DNA of 64,000 nucleotides, from contig NZ_JASITE010000002.1 of NCBI RefSeq assembly GCF_030767025.1, positions 310,001 to 374,000 on the forward strand, read 5' to 3'. How positions within the stretch are numbered: the first letter of the stretch is position 1; each line of letters opens with the position of its first letter. The translations under genes were made by a program, and so were the position numbers. The stretch comes from Nocardia sp. CC227C. Its GTDB lineage: Bacteria; Actinomycetota; Actinomycetes; Mycobacteriales; Mycobacteriaceae. Of the stretch, positions 1 to 8,029 are shown one piece after another. The notes below the pieces were generated by a model. It did no database searches. It had not been told where the DNA came from and worked only from the letters and a program-made list of their open reading frames with translations.

Positions 1-971
1 TCATCTCCGCCCAGTTCCTGGACCGAATCCCGCTGCCGCGCAACGGCACCATGGTGATGGCCGCGCCCATCTTCCACGGCACCGGCCTGTCGCAGTTCAC
101 GCTGTCCATCGCCCTGGGCAACAGGGTGGTCTTCCAGCAGCGCCGCTTCGACCCGGAGCTCACGATCGCCAATATCGTGAAGCACCGGGCACAGGGCCTG
201 ACCGTGGTGCCCACCATGTTGCAGCGCATGCTCGATCTGCCGCCGGAGGTGCTGGCCGAGTACAACCCGAAGGCATCCCTGCGCGTCATCTTCGCCGCCG
301 GATCGGCCATCCCGCCGGACGTGGTCACCCGCAGCCTCGACTACTTCGGGCCGACGCTCTACAACCTGTACGGCTCCACCGAATGCGCGGTCATCACCGT
401 GGCCACCCCGGATGAGCTGCGCAAGTCGCCGACCACCGCGGGCCGCCCGCCGGTCGGCATCACCCTCGCCCTGTACGACGAGAACCGCGAGCCCATCACC
501 AAGCCGGGCGTGACGGGCACCATCTTCATCGGCAACGCGCACTCCTTCAAGGCGTACACCGACGGCCGCACCAAGGAGTTCGTGGACGGCCTCATGTCCT
601 CCGGCGATGTGGGCCACTTCGACGCCGACGGCCTGCTGTTCATCGACGGCCGCGACGACGACATGATCGTCTCCGGCGGCGAGAACGTCTTCCCGCAGGA
701 AGTGGAGCACCTCATCTCCAACCGTCCCGACGTATTGGAGGCGGCCGTGGTGGGCGTGGACGACCCCGCCTTCGGAAAGCGTTTGCGCGCCATCGTGGTT
801 CCGGGGCCGGACTCCAAGCGCGATGCCCAGGAGATCAAGGATTTCGTGAAGGAGAACCTGGCGCGCTACAAGGTGCCGCGCGAGGTGATCTTCCTGGACG
901 AGCTGCCGCGCAATGCCACCGGAAAACTGCTGCGCAAGCCGCTGGTCGACATGGAAGTCCCGGCGGAGTAA
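1..971 (+). CDS. Acyl-CoA synthetase (AMP-binding ligase), C-terminal part
   Basis: The 5' end lies outside the window; the frame is already open at base 3 and ends at a TAA at 969-971. The visible part covers the second half of an ANL-superfamily ligase. Motifs in order are the A5-type YNLYGSTECA, the GDVGHFDADG stretch (A7), the DDDMIVSGGENVFPQEVE hinge region (A8), and NATGKLLRKPL near the C-terminus, whose lysine is the usual adenylation lysine. These enzymes activate a carboxylic acid as acyl-AMP and pass it to CoA; the SGGENVFPQEVE wording is typical of FadD-type fatty acyl/aromatic acid CoA ligases. There is no carrier domain after it, so it is a stand-alone CoA ligase rather than an NRPS A domain. 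The acyl substrate cannot be told from this fragment. An internal ATG at position 51 is not the true start. Confidence 0.9.
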   Translation, partial: ISAQFLDRIPLPRNGTMVMAAPIFHGTGLSQFTLSIALGNRVVFQQRRFDPELTIANIVKHRAQGLTVVPTMLQRMLDLPPEVLAEYNPKASLRVIFAAGSAIPPDVVTRSLDYFGPTLYNLYGSTECAVITVATPDELRKSPTTAGRPPVGITLALYDENREPITKPGVTGTIFIGNAHSFKAYTDGRTKEFVDGLMSSGDVGHFDADGLLFIDGRDDDMIVSGGENVFPQEVEHLISNRPDVLEAAVVGVDDPAFGKRLRAIVVPGPDSKRDAQEIKDFVKENLARYKVPREVIFLDELPRNATGKLLRKPLVDMEVPAE

Positions 972-1038
972 TTCAGCGCGATCACACCATCGGCATCCCG
1001 GTGGGTAGCGGGTGTGAAGACCTCGATCCCGGGACCGC

Positions 1039-1044
1039 TATTAT
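1039..1044 (+). promoter_or_regulatory. Likely -10 box (TATTAT) of a leaderless transcript
   Basis: TATTAT is followed by exactly six bases and then the GTG start at 1051, and no Shine-Dalgarno sequence precedes that GTG. A TANNNT box 6-7 bases before the start codon is the usual arrangement of leaderless genes in Mycobacteriales. No clear -35 box is seen. Confidence 0.45.
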
Positions 1045-1050
1045 CAGCGG

Positions 1051-1617
1051 GTGAGTTTCGAGTCCGGCCGCTCTTCGGCGCATTTCCGCGGTGATGCCGC
1101 GGTATTGCGCGGTGGAGCGGCCGGTTCGATTTCCGGGGCGCTGGCCGTCGCCGCGCACGGCTGGGCCTCCGGCGCCATGGCCCCCGATTCCGGCGCGCTG
1201 ACCCTGCTCATCGCGGGCTGCGCCGCCGTAGGCGCGCTGACCGCCGGGGTGCGCTCGCTGCGCACCACCGCCGTCGGGCTGGTGGGCGCGCTGGTGGGCG
1301 GACAGCTGCTGGGCCACCTCGCCATGTCGTGGGGCGCCGGGAGTGGGCATCACCACCATCAGTCGGTGTGGACGCCGTCCATGCTGATGGCGCATATCGT
1401 GGCCGCCATCGCCGCGGCGTTCGTGATCCTGGGCGCGGAGGCCGCCTATCGGATCGTCACCGCCGTGGTGGCGCGGGTGCTGCCCGTGCCCGTCGTGCTG
1501 CCGGTGCTCGCGGGTCCGCCCGCCCTGCCCATCGAGCACCGCGATCGGATCGTGCTGCGGGTCTTCGCAACCGACGCGCTGCGCACCCGCGGGCCACCCG
1601 TTCTCGTTCGAGGCTGA
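1051..1617 (+). CDS. Four-helix membrane protein with a His cluster, function unknown
   Basis: 188 residues with a GTG start. About four hydrophobic segments are visible (roughly residues 22-42, 46-63, 70-90 and 108-130), with a GSGHHHHQ cluster between the third and fourth helices near residue 100. The C-terminal ~50 residues are polar and Pro/Arg-rich and probably cytoplasmic. I do not recognise a named family. The His cluster and the PepSY membrane protein 120 bases downstream on the same strand suggest a metal- or haem-related role, but that is inference only. The start is set by the TATTAT box six bases upstream rather than by a ribosome binding site. Confidence 0.6.
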   Translation: MSFESGRSSAHFRGDAAVLRGGAAGSISGALAVAAHGWASGAMAPDSGALTLLIAGCAAVGALTAGVRSLRTTAVGLVGALVGGQLLGHLAMSWGAGSGHHHHQSVWTPSMLMAHIVAAIAAAFVILGAEAAYRIVTAVVARVLPVPVVLPVLAGPPALPIEHRDRIVLRVFATDALRTRGPPVLVRG

Positions 1618-1737
1618 TTCTCCTTTCTTCCCCGGCACACGGACTTTCCCGTCCGTGTGATCGCGCTGTCCGCGAATGCCGATGCGGCATGCGGTATTCC
1701 GCGCGCCGGGGCTGCCCCTCGAACAGAAAGTCCGCTA

Positions 1738-3222
1738 GTGACCACCACGGAAAGCGGTGTCGGGACGACACCGCCTATTTCGCCTACCCCGGAAACGGAT
1801 TCATCCGCCGAATCCGCGGGTGGCGGTAAAAAGAAGGCAAGCGGCGCATTTCAGGCGCTGATGCTGCGACTGCATTTCTACGCGGGCGTTTTCGTCGCCC
1901 CGTTCATACTGATCGCGGCCGTCACGGGCGCGCTCTACGCCATTGCCCCCACGCTGGAGAACATCACCAACCGGGGACTGCTGCACACCGATTCGACCGG
2001 ACCGGTCAAGCCGCTCTCGGACCAGATCCGCGCCGCCGCCGCGCAGCAGCCGGACCTGGCGCTGGCGGCCGTCGCCCCGGCGCAGGGCACCGGGGACACC
2101 ACGCGGGTGATCTTCACCGATCCGACGCTCGGGTCGTCCGAACGACGCGCCGTCTTCGTGGATCCGGTGACCGCCGAGCCACTGGGCGACAGCGTCGTCT
2201 ACGGCAGTTCGGGCGCGCTGCCCATGCGCACCTGGATCAGCCAGCTGCACAGCGACCTGCACCTCGGCGAACCGGGTCGCCTCTACAGCGAGCTGGCCGC
2301 CTCCTGGCTGTGGGTGATCGCCCTGGCCGGGCTGGTGCTGTGGATCCGGCGGGTGCGGGCACGGCGCGAGCGCCGGTCCGCGCGCTGGCTGCTGTGGCCG
2401 GATCGTTCCCGCCCGCGTGGCCGTTCGCTGAATTGGCATGCGGCCGTCGGCGTCTGGATTCTGCCGATCGTGCTGCTGCTCTCGGTGACCGGTATGACCT
2501 GGTCGACATACGCCGGTGAGAACATCAAGAAGGTCCGCGAGGAGATGAGCTGGACCACCCCGGCGGTGAGTGCGAAGCTGCCCGGCGCGGCGGCGACGTC
2601 CATGCCCGCCGGTGAGCATTCCCACCACGCCATGCCGGATCCGGCGGCGGTCTCGCCATCGGACAAGGCGATCGAGCAGGCCGATCTGGTCTACGGCGTG
2701 GTGCGGGCCAACGGCATCGAATCGCCCGTGGAGATCAGCATTCCGGCGGCGGAAGGCGTGGCGTTCACCGCCAAGGAACGCCGGATGCCCGGGGTGCTCA
2801 CCGTCGACTCCATCGCCGTGGACGGTGCGACCGGTGAGGTCACCGACGAGCTGCGGTACTCCGACTGGTCACTGGCCGCCAAACTGACCAACTGGGGCAT
2901 CCAGTTCCATATGGGCCTGATGTTCGGCCTGCTCAACCAGTTGCTGCTGTTGGCCGTCATGGTCGGGCTGATCACGGTGATCGTGCGCGGCTACCTCATG
3001 TGGTGGCGGCGGCGACCGACCAAGGACGCCAAGGCATTCGCCGTCGGCAAGGCTCCGCGGCGCGGGGCGCTGCGGCAGACGCCGCCGTGGCTGCTGCTGC
3101 CGTTCGCGGTCGCGGCCGTGGTGGTGGGCTGGTTCGCTCCGCTCATCGGGCTCAGCGTGCTCGGCTTCCTCGTCGTGGACGTGGTGGTCGGTCTGATCGC
3201 ACGCCGCCGCGCCTCGGCCTGA
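1738..3222 (+). CDS. PepSY-associated TM helix protein (PiuB-like)
   Basis: 494 residues from a GTG start at 1738 (weak AGAAAG ribosome site upstream). An in-frame ATG at 1657 would add 27 residues that look like non-coding extension. The first helix with LHFYAGVFVAPF is the hallmark of the PepSY_TM family. Further helices follow at SWLWVIALAGLVLWI, LNWHAAVGVWILPIVLLL and LNQLLLLAVMVGLITV, with two more at the C-terminus. The large segments between helices 1-2 and 3-4 match the expected extracytoplasmic PepSY parts; the second carries GEHSHHAMPD, a possible metal ligand cluster. Family members are usually iron-regulated membrane proteins linked to siderophore or haem reduction, or to copper handling. 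The actual substrate is not shown by the sequence. Confidence 0.85.
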   Translation: MTTTESGVGTTPPISPTPETDSSAESAGGGKKKASGAFQALMLRLHFYAGVFVAPFILIAAVTGALYAIAPTLENITNRGLLHTDSTGPVKPLSDQIRAAAAQQPDLALAAVAPAQGTGDTTRVIFTDPTLGSSERRAVFVDPVTAEPLGDSVVYGSSGALPMRTWISQLHSDLHLGEPGRLYSELAASWLWVIALAGLVLWIRRVRARRERRSARWLLWPDRSRPRGRSLNWHAAVGVWILPIVLLLSVTGMTWSTYAGENIKKVREEMSWTTPAVSAKLPGAAATSMPAGEHSHHAMPDPAAVSPSDKAIEQADLVYGVVRANGIESPVEISIPAAEGVAFTAKERRMPGVLTVDSIAVDGATGEVTDELRYSDWSLAAKLTNWGIQFHMGLMFGLLNQLLLLAVMVGLITVIVRGYLMWWRRRPTKDAKAFAVGKAPRRGALRQTPPWLLLPFAVAAVVVGWFAPLIGLSVLGFLVVDVVVGLIARRRASA

Positions 3223-3364
3223 CTCGATTCCGACTTCACCGCAGCGACACGGCATCCGCGCCGTGCCGCCGGTGCGGTCCACCCATTCTCAGGGTCTCGT
3301 CGCCTGTTCACCGGCATGGAGGCGGCGCGCTGGACCCTGCGCGACTACCGAAGGAATACACCCG

Positions 3365-4060
3365 ATGAAGATCAACACGTTCGCCGCCACCTCGGCCCTG
3401 CTCGTCGCCGCCCTCGGCGTCGCGACCGGCACCGGCCACGCCGAAGCACCAAGCGGTCCCGCGCCGGTCAACGTCTCCTACCAGGCGCACGAGCGGAGCC
3501 TGACGCTCTCCACCGATATCGGTTCGCTGGAGGTCGCCGACGGCGCGCTGGCGATCAAGTCGGCCGACGGCACGGTCATGGCGGGCGCTCCCCTCCAGGT
3601 GCGGGTGGACGATTTCGTCTTCCCCATCGCCGCCGAGATCTCCGGCCGCAGCGCCACACTGACACCGCAGCTCGATCGCGACCACGCCGTGTACCAGCCC
3701 GTCGCCCTGCCGTTCGAGGACAAGGCCGAATTCAAGAACGAATACGACCGGGAGAAGGCCGCCTGGTCCCGTATGACCTCCCGGATCGGTCTGGCGGGCA
3801 CCCTCTCGGGTCTGACCACCACCGTGCTCGGTGGTCTCGTCGGCTGCGCCCTCGGCGCGGTCACGGCCGGCGTCGTCACGGGTGTGGTCGCGACCCTCTT
3901 CGGTGTTGGACCGGTCGTCGGCTGCCTGGTCGGCGCGGCCGCGGGGGCGAGCCTCATCGGCATCGCGGGCACGGTGCTGATCACCGCCCCGGTGGCGGTG
4001 GCGTCGATCATCGACTACTTCAACACCATCAACGCACCGCTACCCCAGCCCGCCGACTAG
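3365..4060 (+). CDS. Secreted or membrane-anchored protein of unknown function
   Basis: 231 residues. The ATG at 3365 is chosen because GAAGGA lies about 10 bases upstream and because the protein then begins with a clear signal peptide: MKIN, a hydrophobic core, and an Ala-x-Ala-like GHAEA cleavage region near residues 24-26. In-frame codons upstream to 3263 do not make a signal peptide. The mature N-terminal half is polar and beta-rich with repeated short acidic stretches. The C-terminal ~80 residues are Gly/Ala/Val-rich, form two or three hydrophobic segments and contain two cysteines (GCALG, GCLVG). I do not recognise the function; it resembles the small cell-envelope proteins common in Nocardia. 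A strong hairpin follows the stop codon. Confidence 0.75.
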   Translation: MKINTFAATSALLVAALGVATGTGHAEAPSGPAPVNVSYQAHERSLTLSTDIGSLEVADGALAIKSADGTVMAGAPLQVRVDDFVFPIAAEISGRSATLTPQLDRDHAVYQPVALPFEDKAEFKNEYDREKAAWSRMTSRIGLAGTLSGLTTTVLGGLVGCALGAVTAGVVTGVVATLFGVGPVVGCLVGAAAGASLIGIAGTVLITAPVAVASIIDYFNTINAPLPQPAD

Positions 4061-4068
4061 CACGACCC

Positions 4069-4097
4069 GACCCCGCCCGGCCCGACCGGGCGGGGTC
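4069..4097. terminator. Bidirectional hairpin terminator
   Basis: A perfect 12-bp inverted repeat (GACCCCGCCCGG / CCGGGCGGGGTC) with a 5-base loop lies between two convergent genes, 8 bases after one stop codon and 5 bases after the other. There is no U-tract, as is usual in high-GC actinobacteria. Confidence 0.75.
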
Positions 4098-4102
4098 ACC
4101 GC

Positions 4103-4543
4103 TCATCGGCGGGGATCCTCGGGCCACTGCTCGGCCAGCCGCACCGCGTCGGCGGCGTTCGACCACGCCACCCCGCAGCCGAGCTGGGGGCTGTGCCGCA
4201 CCGCGAGCAGCGCCACCAGCGCCGCGACCAACCACGGCCACAGCAGTCCGGCCGGCTCCGCCGGTCCGTACCGCGTCGATGCCCGCCAGGGTCGGGTGGC
4301 ATCGGCGATCTCCCGGGCGTGATCGGCGATCAGCACGCGTCCCAGCAGCACCGCGGCCGCCGACGCCAGCAGTGCGACCGCCGTCGACCACCGCGCCCAC
4401 CGCCCCGGTCCGCCGGTCGATTCTTCCCTCACCGGCGGTGACCCTACCCATTCATCGCGCGTTCGGCCGACCGTCCGCGATCCCGAGAGCGGCCGGCCGG
4501 TCCGGGGCACGCCGTCGATCCGCGACGGACGCGTATTGTTCAT
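4103..4543 (-). CDS. Small membrane protein divergent from cmtR
   Basis: 146 residues from the ATG at 4543, which lies directly beside the palindromic operator. The frame is open further upstream (to 4708) but would then run through the operator and into the regulator gene, so the shorter form is chosen. Two hydrophobic helices are visible (about residues 48-68 and 95-112); the N-terminus is Arg/Pro-rich and the C-terminal ~35 residues polar. No family is recognised. Because its start abuts the same palindrome that precedes cmtR, it may be co-controlled with the metal-efflux genes, but there is no direct sign of metal binding in its sequence. Confidence 0.55.
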   Translation of the reverse strand: MNNTRPSRIDGVPRTGRPLSGSRTVGRTRDEWVGSPPVREESTGGPGRWARWSTAVALLASAAAVLLGRVLIADHAREIADATRPWRASTRYGPAEPAGLLWPWLVAALVALLAVRHSPQLGCGVAWSNAADAVRLAEQWPEDPRR

Positions 4544-4547
4544 ACTT

Positions 4548-4561
4548 TTCTGTATACAGAA
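4548..4561. promoter_or_regulatory. Palindromic operator for the ArsR/CmtR-type repressor
   Basis: TTCTGTATACAGAA is a perfect 14-bp palindrome between the divergent starts at 4543 (minus) and 4581 (plus). It contains TATACA, which could serve as a -10 box on either strand, so a bound repressor would block both promoters. Assignment to CmtR is inferred from position. Confidence 0.6.
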
Positions 4562-4580
4562 TCTGATGTAGCGTTCGAGT

Positions 4581-4910
4581 ATGGAGACTCTGCTGCACTC
4601 GGATGCCTTGGCTCGGTTCGGGCACGCGCTGTCGGATCCGACGCGTACCCAGATCCTGTTGAGCTTGCGGAGCGGCCCCGCATATCCGTCGGAGATGGCG
4701 GAACGCATCGGGGTCTCGCGGCAGATTCTGTCGAATCACCTTGCCTGCCTGCGGGGATGCGGGCTGGTGGTGGCGGTGCCGGAGGGGCGGCGCAATCGGT
4801 ACGAGCTTGCCGACCGGCGTATCGCCGCGGCGCTCGGGGATCTGCTGGGTTTGGTGTTGGCGGTGGACCCAGCGTGCTGCCCCGCCGCCGAAACCCAGGA
4901 CTGCTGCTGA
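4581..4910 (+). CDS. cmtR: ArsR-family metal sensor, CmtR-like (Cd/Pb type)
   Basis: 109 residues, a winged-helix ArsR repressor. The recognition-helix region contains NHLACLRGCGLVV, very close to NHLSCLRGCGLVV of M. tuberculosis CmtR as I remember it. The two cysteines here are C56 and C60, matching CmtR Cys57/Cys61. CmtR's third ligand, a C-terminal cysteine, has candidates at C99/C100 and C108/C109 (DPACC and QDCC). Such proteins bind DNA without metal and release it on binding Cd(II) or Pb(II). The P-type ATPase gene follows after 22 bases, the same pairing as cmtR with ctpG in mycobacteria. The extra cysteines at the tail are more than CmtR needs and may alter selectivity. No good Shine-Dalgarno sequence is seen before the ATG. 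Confidence 0.8.
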   Translation: METLLHSDALARFGHALSDPTRTQILLSLRSGPAYPSEMAERIGVSRQILSNHLACLRGCGLVVAVPEGRRNRYELADRRIAAALGDLLGLVLAVDPACCPAAETQDCC

Positions 4911-4932
4911 GAACACGGAAGCGAATGCGACG

Positions 4933-7011
4933 ATGAGCGACGCCTGCTGCGGCATCGACGACGGACCCGACGAGCACGGGACCGCGGGACCCACGGGGAC
5001 CGGAACCGCGGGACCCGCCGGGGGTGAACGCCCGCGGCGGTTGTGGCAGGTGCGGGAACTCCGGCTGGCCGGTGCGGCGGGGGTGCTGCTGCTCGGCGGT
5101 TTCGCGGCGGGCTGGTCCGGCTTCGAGTCCACGGCGGTCGCGGCGCACCTGGCCGCGGCGGCGGTCGGCGGGGCGACCTTCGTGCCGGGAGCGGTGCGGG
5201 CGCTGCCGCGGCGGCGGATCGGCGTGGCCACCTTGATGACGATCGCCTTGGTCGGGGCACTGGCGCTGGGGCAGTTCGCCGAGGCGGCCATGCTGGCATT
5301 CCTGTTCTCCATCAGCGAAGCCCTGGAGGACTATTCGCTCGCGCGCACCCGGCAGGGGTTGCGGGCGCTGCTCGCCCTGGTGCCGGAACGGGTGCGGGTG
5401 CTGCGCGATACGCACGAGACCACCATCGAACCCGGTGAACTGCGGGTCGGGGACCTGATGCTGGTGCGGGCCGGTGACCGGATCGGCAGCGACGGCATTG
5501 TGCGCGAGGGACGTTCGAGTCTGGATACCGCCGCGGTGACCGGGGAGTCGGTACCGGTGGAGGTCGGCCCGGGGGACGCGGTGTTCGCCGGGTCGATCAA
5601 TGCGCACGGCGCGCTGGTGGTGCGGGCGACCGCGACCGTGGCGGACAATTCGCTGGCCAAGGTCGTCCGTGTGGTCGAGGACGCGCAGCGGCACAAGGGT
5701 TCCCGGCAGCGGCTGGCCGACCGGTTGGCTCGCCCGCTGGTACCCGCCGTCATGGTGCTCGCCGCCGGAATCGCCGCTCTCGGCGCTGCTTTCGGCGATC
5801 CGGCGCTGTGGTTGGAACGCGCGCTGGTGGTGCTGGTCGCCGCCGCCCCGTGTGCGCTGGCCATCTCGGTGCCGGTCACCGTCATCGCCGCGGTCGGCGC
5901 CGCCACCCGGCTCGGGGTGCTGGTCAAGGGCGGTGCCGCACTGGAAGCGCTCGGCGCGGTGCGCACGATCGCGCTCGACAAGACCGGCACGCTGACCCGC
6001 AATCGGCCCACGGTCGTCGAGATCGTGCCCGTCGCGGGCCATTCCCGCGCCCGGGTCCACACCCTCGCCGCCGCGCTGGAGGCGCGCAGCGAACATCCGC
6101 TCGCCGCCGCGATTCTGGCCGACGCACCCGCATCCGCCGTACCCGCACGGGACGTCACCACGGTGCCCGGCGCGGGCATCGAGGGCACCGTCGGCGGGCG
6201 GGCGGCCCGCCTCGGCAAACCCGGCTGGATTCCGCCCGGCGCGCTCGCCGAACATGTCGATCGACTCCAGGACGCCGGTGTGACGGTCGCGCTCCTCGAA
6301 TACGATCACACCCTGATCGGATTGGTCGGCATCCGTGACGAGCTGCGCCCCGAGGCCGCCGAGACCGTCGCCGCCCTGCACCGGGCCGGAGTGCGGGTGG
6401 CCATGCTGACCGGCGACAACACCCGCACGGCGGCCGCGCTCGCCGCACGGGCGGGTATCGACGACGTCCGTGCCGAACTGCGCCCCACCGACAAGGCCGA
6501 ACACATCGCCCGATTGCGCCGGGAGCGCCCCGGCGCGGTCGCCATGGTCGGCGACGGCGTCAACGACGCCCCCGCCCTGGCCACCGCCGATATCGGAATC
6601 GCCATGGGAGCCATGGGAACCGATGTCGCCATCGAGACCGCCGATATCGCGCTGCTCGGGCACGATCTGCGGCAGCTGCCGCGGGCCGTGCACCACGCCC
6701 GCCGCGCCCGCGCGATCATGCTCCAGAACATGGGCTTGTCCGCCGCGATCGTGCTGTCGCTGGTCCCGCTCGCCGCCACCGGCGTCCTCGGCCTGGCCAC
6801 CGTGGTCGTCATCCACGAACTCGCCGAGGTCTTCGTCATCGCCAACGGCATCCGCGCCGCCCGCCTCCCCGGCACACCGGCACTCCGCCCCGTCGACACC
6901 CCGGCCGTTCCACCCGCGGCGACCGCGCCGAGCTGCGACTGCTGCGCCGCACCCGCCCGCACCGACCTCACGCTTCTCGCGCCGGACCGGAAGTCCACGC
7001 TGCCCCACTGA
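4933..7011 (+). CDS. ctpG: Heavy-metal P1B-type ATPase, CtpG/CadA-like efflux pump
   Basis: 692 residues from the ATG at 4933, 22 bases after cmtR; the frame upstream only overlaps cmtR out of frame. All P-type ATPase elements are present: TGES at 203-206 (actuator), an APC metal-site motif at 305-307, the phosphorylated DKTGT with D349, the HP dipeptide at 388-389, TGDN near 493, and GDGVNDAP near 540. About eight transmembrane helices fit the P1B topology. There is no N-terminal heavy-metal-associated domain, but a CC pair lies near the N-terminus (SDACCG) and CDCC near the C-terminus, which may act as metal-loading sites. It pumps soft divalent metals (Cd, Pb, possibly Zn) out of the cell at the cost of ATP. 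Regulation by CmtR through the upstream palindrome is expected. Confidence 0.85.
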   Translation: MSDACCGIDDGPDEHGTAGPTGTGTAGPAGGERPRRLWQVRELRLAGAAGVLLLGGFAAGWSGFESTAVAAHLAAAAVGGATFVPGAVRALPRRRIGVATLMTIALVGALALGQFAEAAMLAFLFSISEALEDYSLARTRQGLRALLALVPERVRVLRDTHETTIEPGELRVGDLMLVRAGDRIGSDGIVREGRSSLDTAAVTGESVPVEVGPGDAVFAGSINAHGALVVRATATVADNSLAKVVRVVEDAQRHKGSRQRLADRLARPLVPAVMVLAAGIAALGAAFGDPALWLERALVVLVAAAPCALAISVPVTVIAAVGAATRLGVLVKGGAALEALGAVRTIALDKTGTLTRNRPTVVEIVPVAGHSRARVHTLAAALEARSEHPLAAAILADAPASAVPARDVTTVPGAGIEGTVGGRAARLGKPGWIPPGALAEHVDRLQDAGVTVALLEYDHTLIGLVGIRDELRPEAAETVAALHRAGVRVAMLTGDNTRTAAALAARAGIDDVRAELRPTDKAEHIARLRRERPGAVAMVGDGVNDAPALATADIGIAMGAMGTDVAIETADIALLGHDLRQLPRAVHHARRARAIMLQNMGLSAAIVLSLVPLAATGVLGLATVVVIHELAEVFVIANGIRAARLPGTPALRPVDTPAVPPAATAPSCDCCAAPARTDLTLLAPDRKSTLPH

Positions 7012-7370
7012 ATATCGCCCACCGGCGACCACGACTATTCGCGCACGGCCGCAACCTCGGCACGATGCCCGAAACGGTTGTCGGCATAGGGGTCGGCACC
7101 ACAGGATGTGGGTGATGTCGAGCAGTTCGGCGAGGGTTGCCGCCCCGCCACGGCGCGCTCGACTTCACGGCCAGAACCACTGTGCCACAACGGTCACATT
7201 GCTCGATCGCACACCGGACCACGCTGCGCTGATAGTGACGGGAATCCGCGACTACCGCCGTTCCGCCGCGGTCCGTTCCGACAGCGGCGTGACATTCCGT
7301 GCCGGACACCCGGTTTCAATCACAGTGGCGTCAATCCGGGTTGCGCTGTCCCGCACGGTCGTTCATACGT
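7012..7370. other. Intergenic stretch without a recognised gene
   Basis: This 359-base stretch lies between the ATPase gene and a small minus-strand gene, so both flanking genes end here. I see short open frames with no ribosome site and no recognisable protein, and no strong hairpin or repeat. Confidence 0.5.
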
Positions 7371-7577
7371 TCAGCGATGGGGCTCGCGTCGGTAGCGGCG
7401 GGGCGGGGGTGCGTGGCCGATGCCGAGCAGTGCGGCCGCGCGGGAGTGCAGCGAACAGGCGGCCGGATCGCAGTCCCGGTGTAAGGCGACGACGTTCGAG
7501 AGGTCCAGTCTGGTCAGGTTCTCCAATTCGACCGAGCAGTCGACGAGTTCGAGCGAGCGGGGCGCGAAGTACTCCAT
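7371..7577 (-). CDS. Small conserved-looking protein, function unknown
   Basis: 68 residues from the ATG at 7577, preceded by AAGGTGA at good spacing on the minus strand. A longer in-frame start at 7706 gives an Arg/Ser/Pro-rich extension with no ribosome site, so it is rejected. The first ~55 residues look like a folded unit (alternating hydrophobic and acidic residues, then DCDPAACSLHSRAAALLGIG). The two cysteines near residues 34 and 39 and the LHSRAA stretch are the only notable points. I do not recognise a family and see no operon partner. Confidence 0.5.
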   Translation of the reverse strand: MEYFAPRSLELVDCSVELENLTRLDLSNVVALHRDCDPAACSLHSRAAALLGIGHAPPPRRYRREPHR

Positions 7578-7745
7578 TGGCTCACCTTCGGTGGTGCTTC
7601 CCGGTGGCACGGTGCCGACCGGCGGCGGGGACGAGGACCGCATCGTCATCCGTCCGACGACTGTGTGTCGGGAGCGGAGGGATCGTTCGTTACCGATGCC
7701 GCACACGACACGCCGTGGCGGCCCGGAGCACCCTGCGGCGCAGCG

Positions 7746-7985
7746 TCACTCGGCGGGCTTCTCGTCCTCCGGCGGGGTGGGCGGCACCTGGACGGGGCGC
7801 AGGCGGACCCAGGTGAAGAAGGCGGCGGCGGCGATGAGCATGCCGATGCCGGTCCACTGGTTGATGTCGATGCCGCCGGTCTTGGCGTCCTGCTCGGCGG
7901 CGTCGTAGGTCAGACCCGCCACCAGGAGAATGAGGCCGTAGCAGGCGAGCAGTGCGCCGACGATGGTGCGGATATCGAACAGCAT
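7746..7985 (-). CDS. Small two-helix membrane protein, partner of the symporter
   Basis: 79 residues with two hydrophobic helices (about 7-25 and 47-62), a short loop carrying AEQDAKTGGIDINQW, and a Pro/Glu-rich tail. AGGAAAGG precedes the ATG. It starts 44 bases after the stop of the sodium:solute symporter on the same strand, so the two are very likely co-transcribed. Small two-helix proteins beside SSS transporters are common in actinobacteria. It may stabilise or regulate the transporter, but that is inference from position. Confidence 0.7.
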   Translation of the reverse strand: MLFDIRTIVGALLACYGLILLVAGLTYDAAEQDAKTGGIDINQWTGIGMLIAAAAFFTWVRLRPVQVPPTPPEDEKPAE

Positions 7986-8029
7986 GGCGGGCCTTTCCTA
8001 TCCGGCGAATGCGGTTGTCCGGCGCGGAT

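Noticed and set aside
3248..3265. CACGGC-N6-GCCGTG as terminator after the PepSY gene
   Set aside because: Only a 6-bp stem in very GC-rich DNA; too weak to call.
4540..7032. Minus-strand open frame of 830 codons opposite ctpG
   Set aside because: Gly/Arg/Asp-rich shadow of the ATPase gene; would also run over cmtR and the operator.
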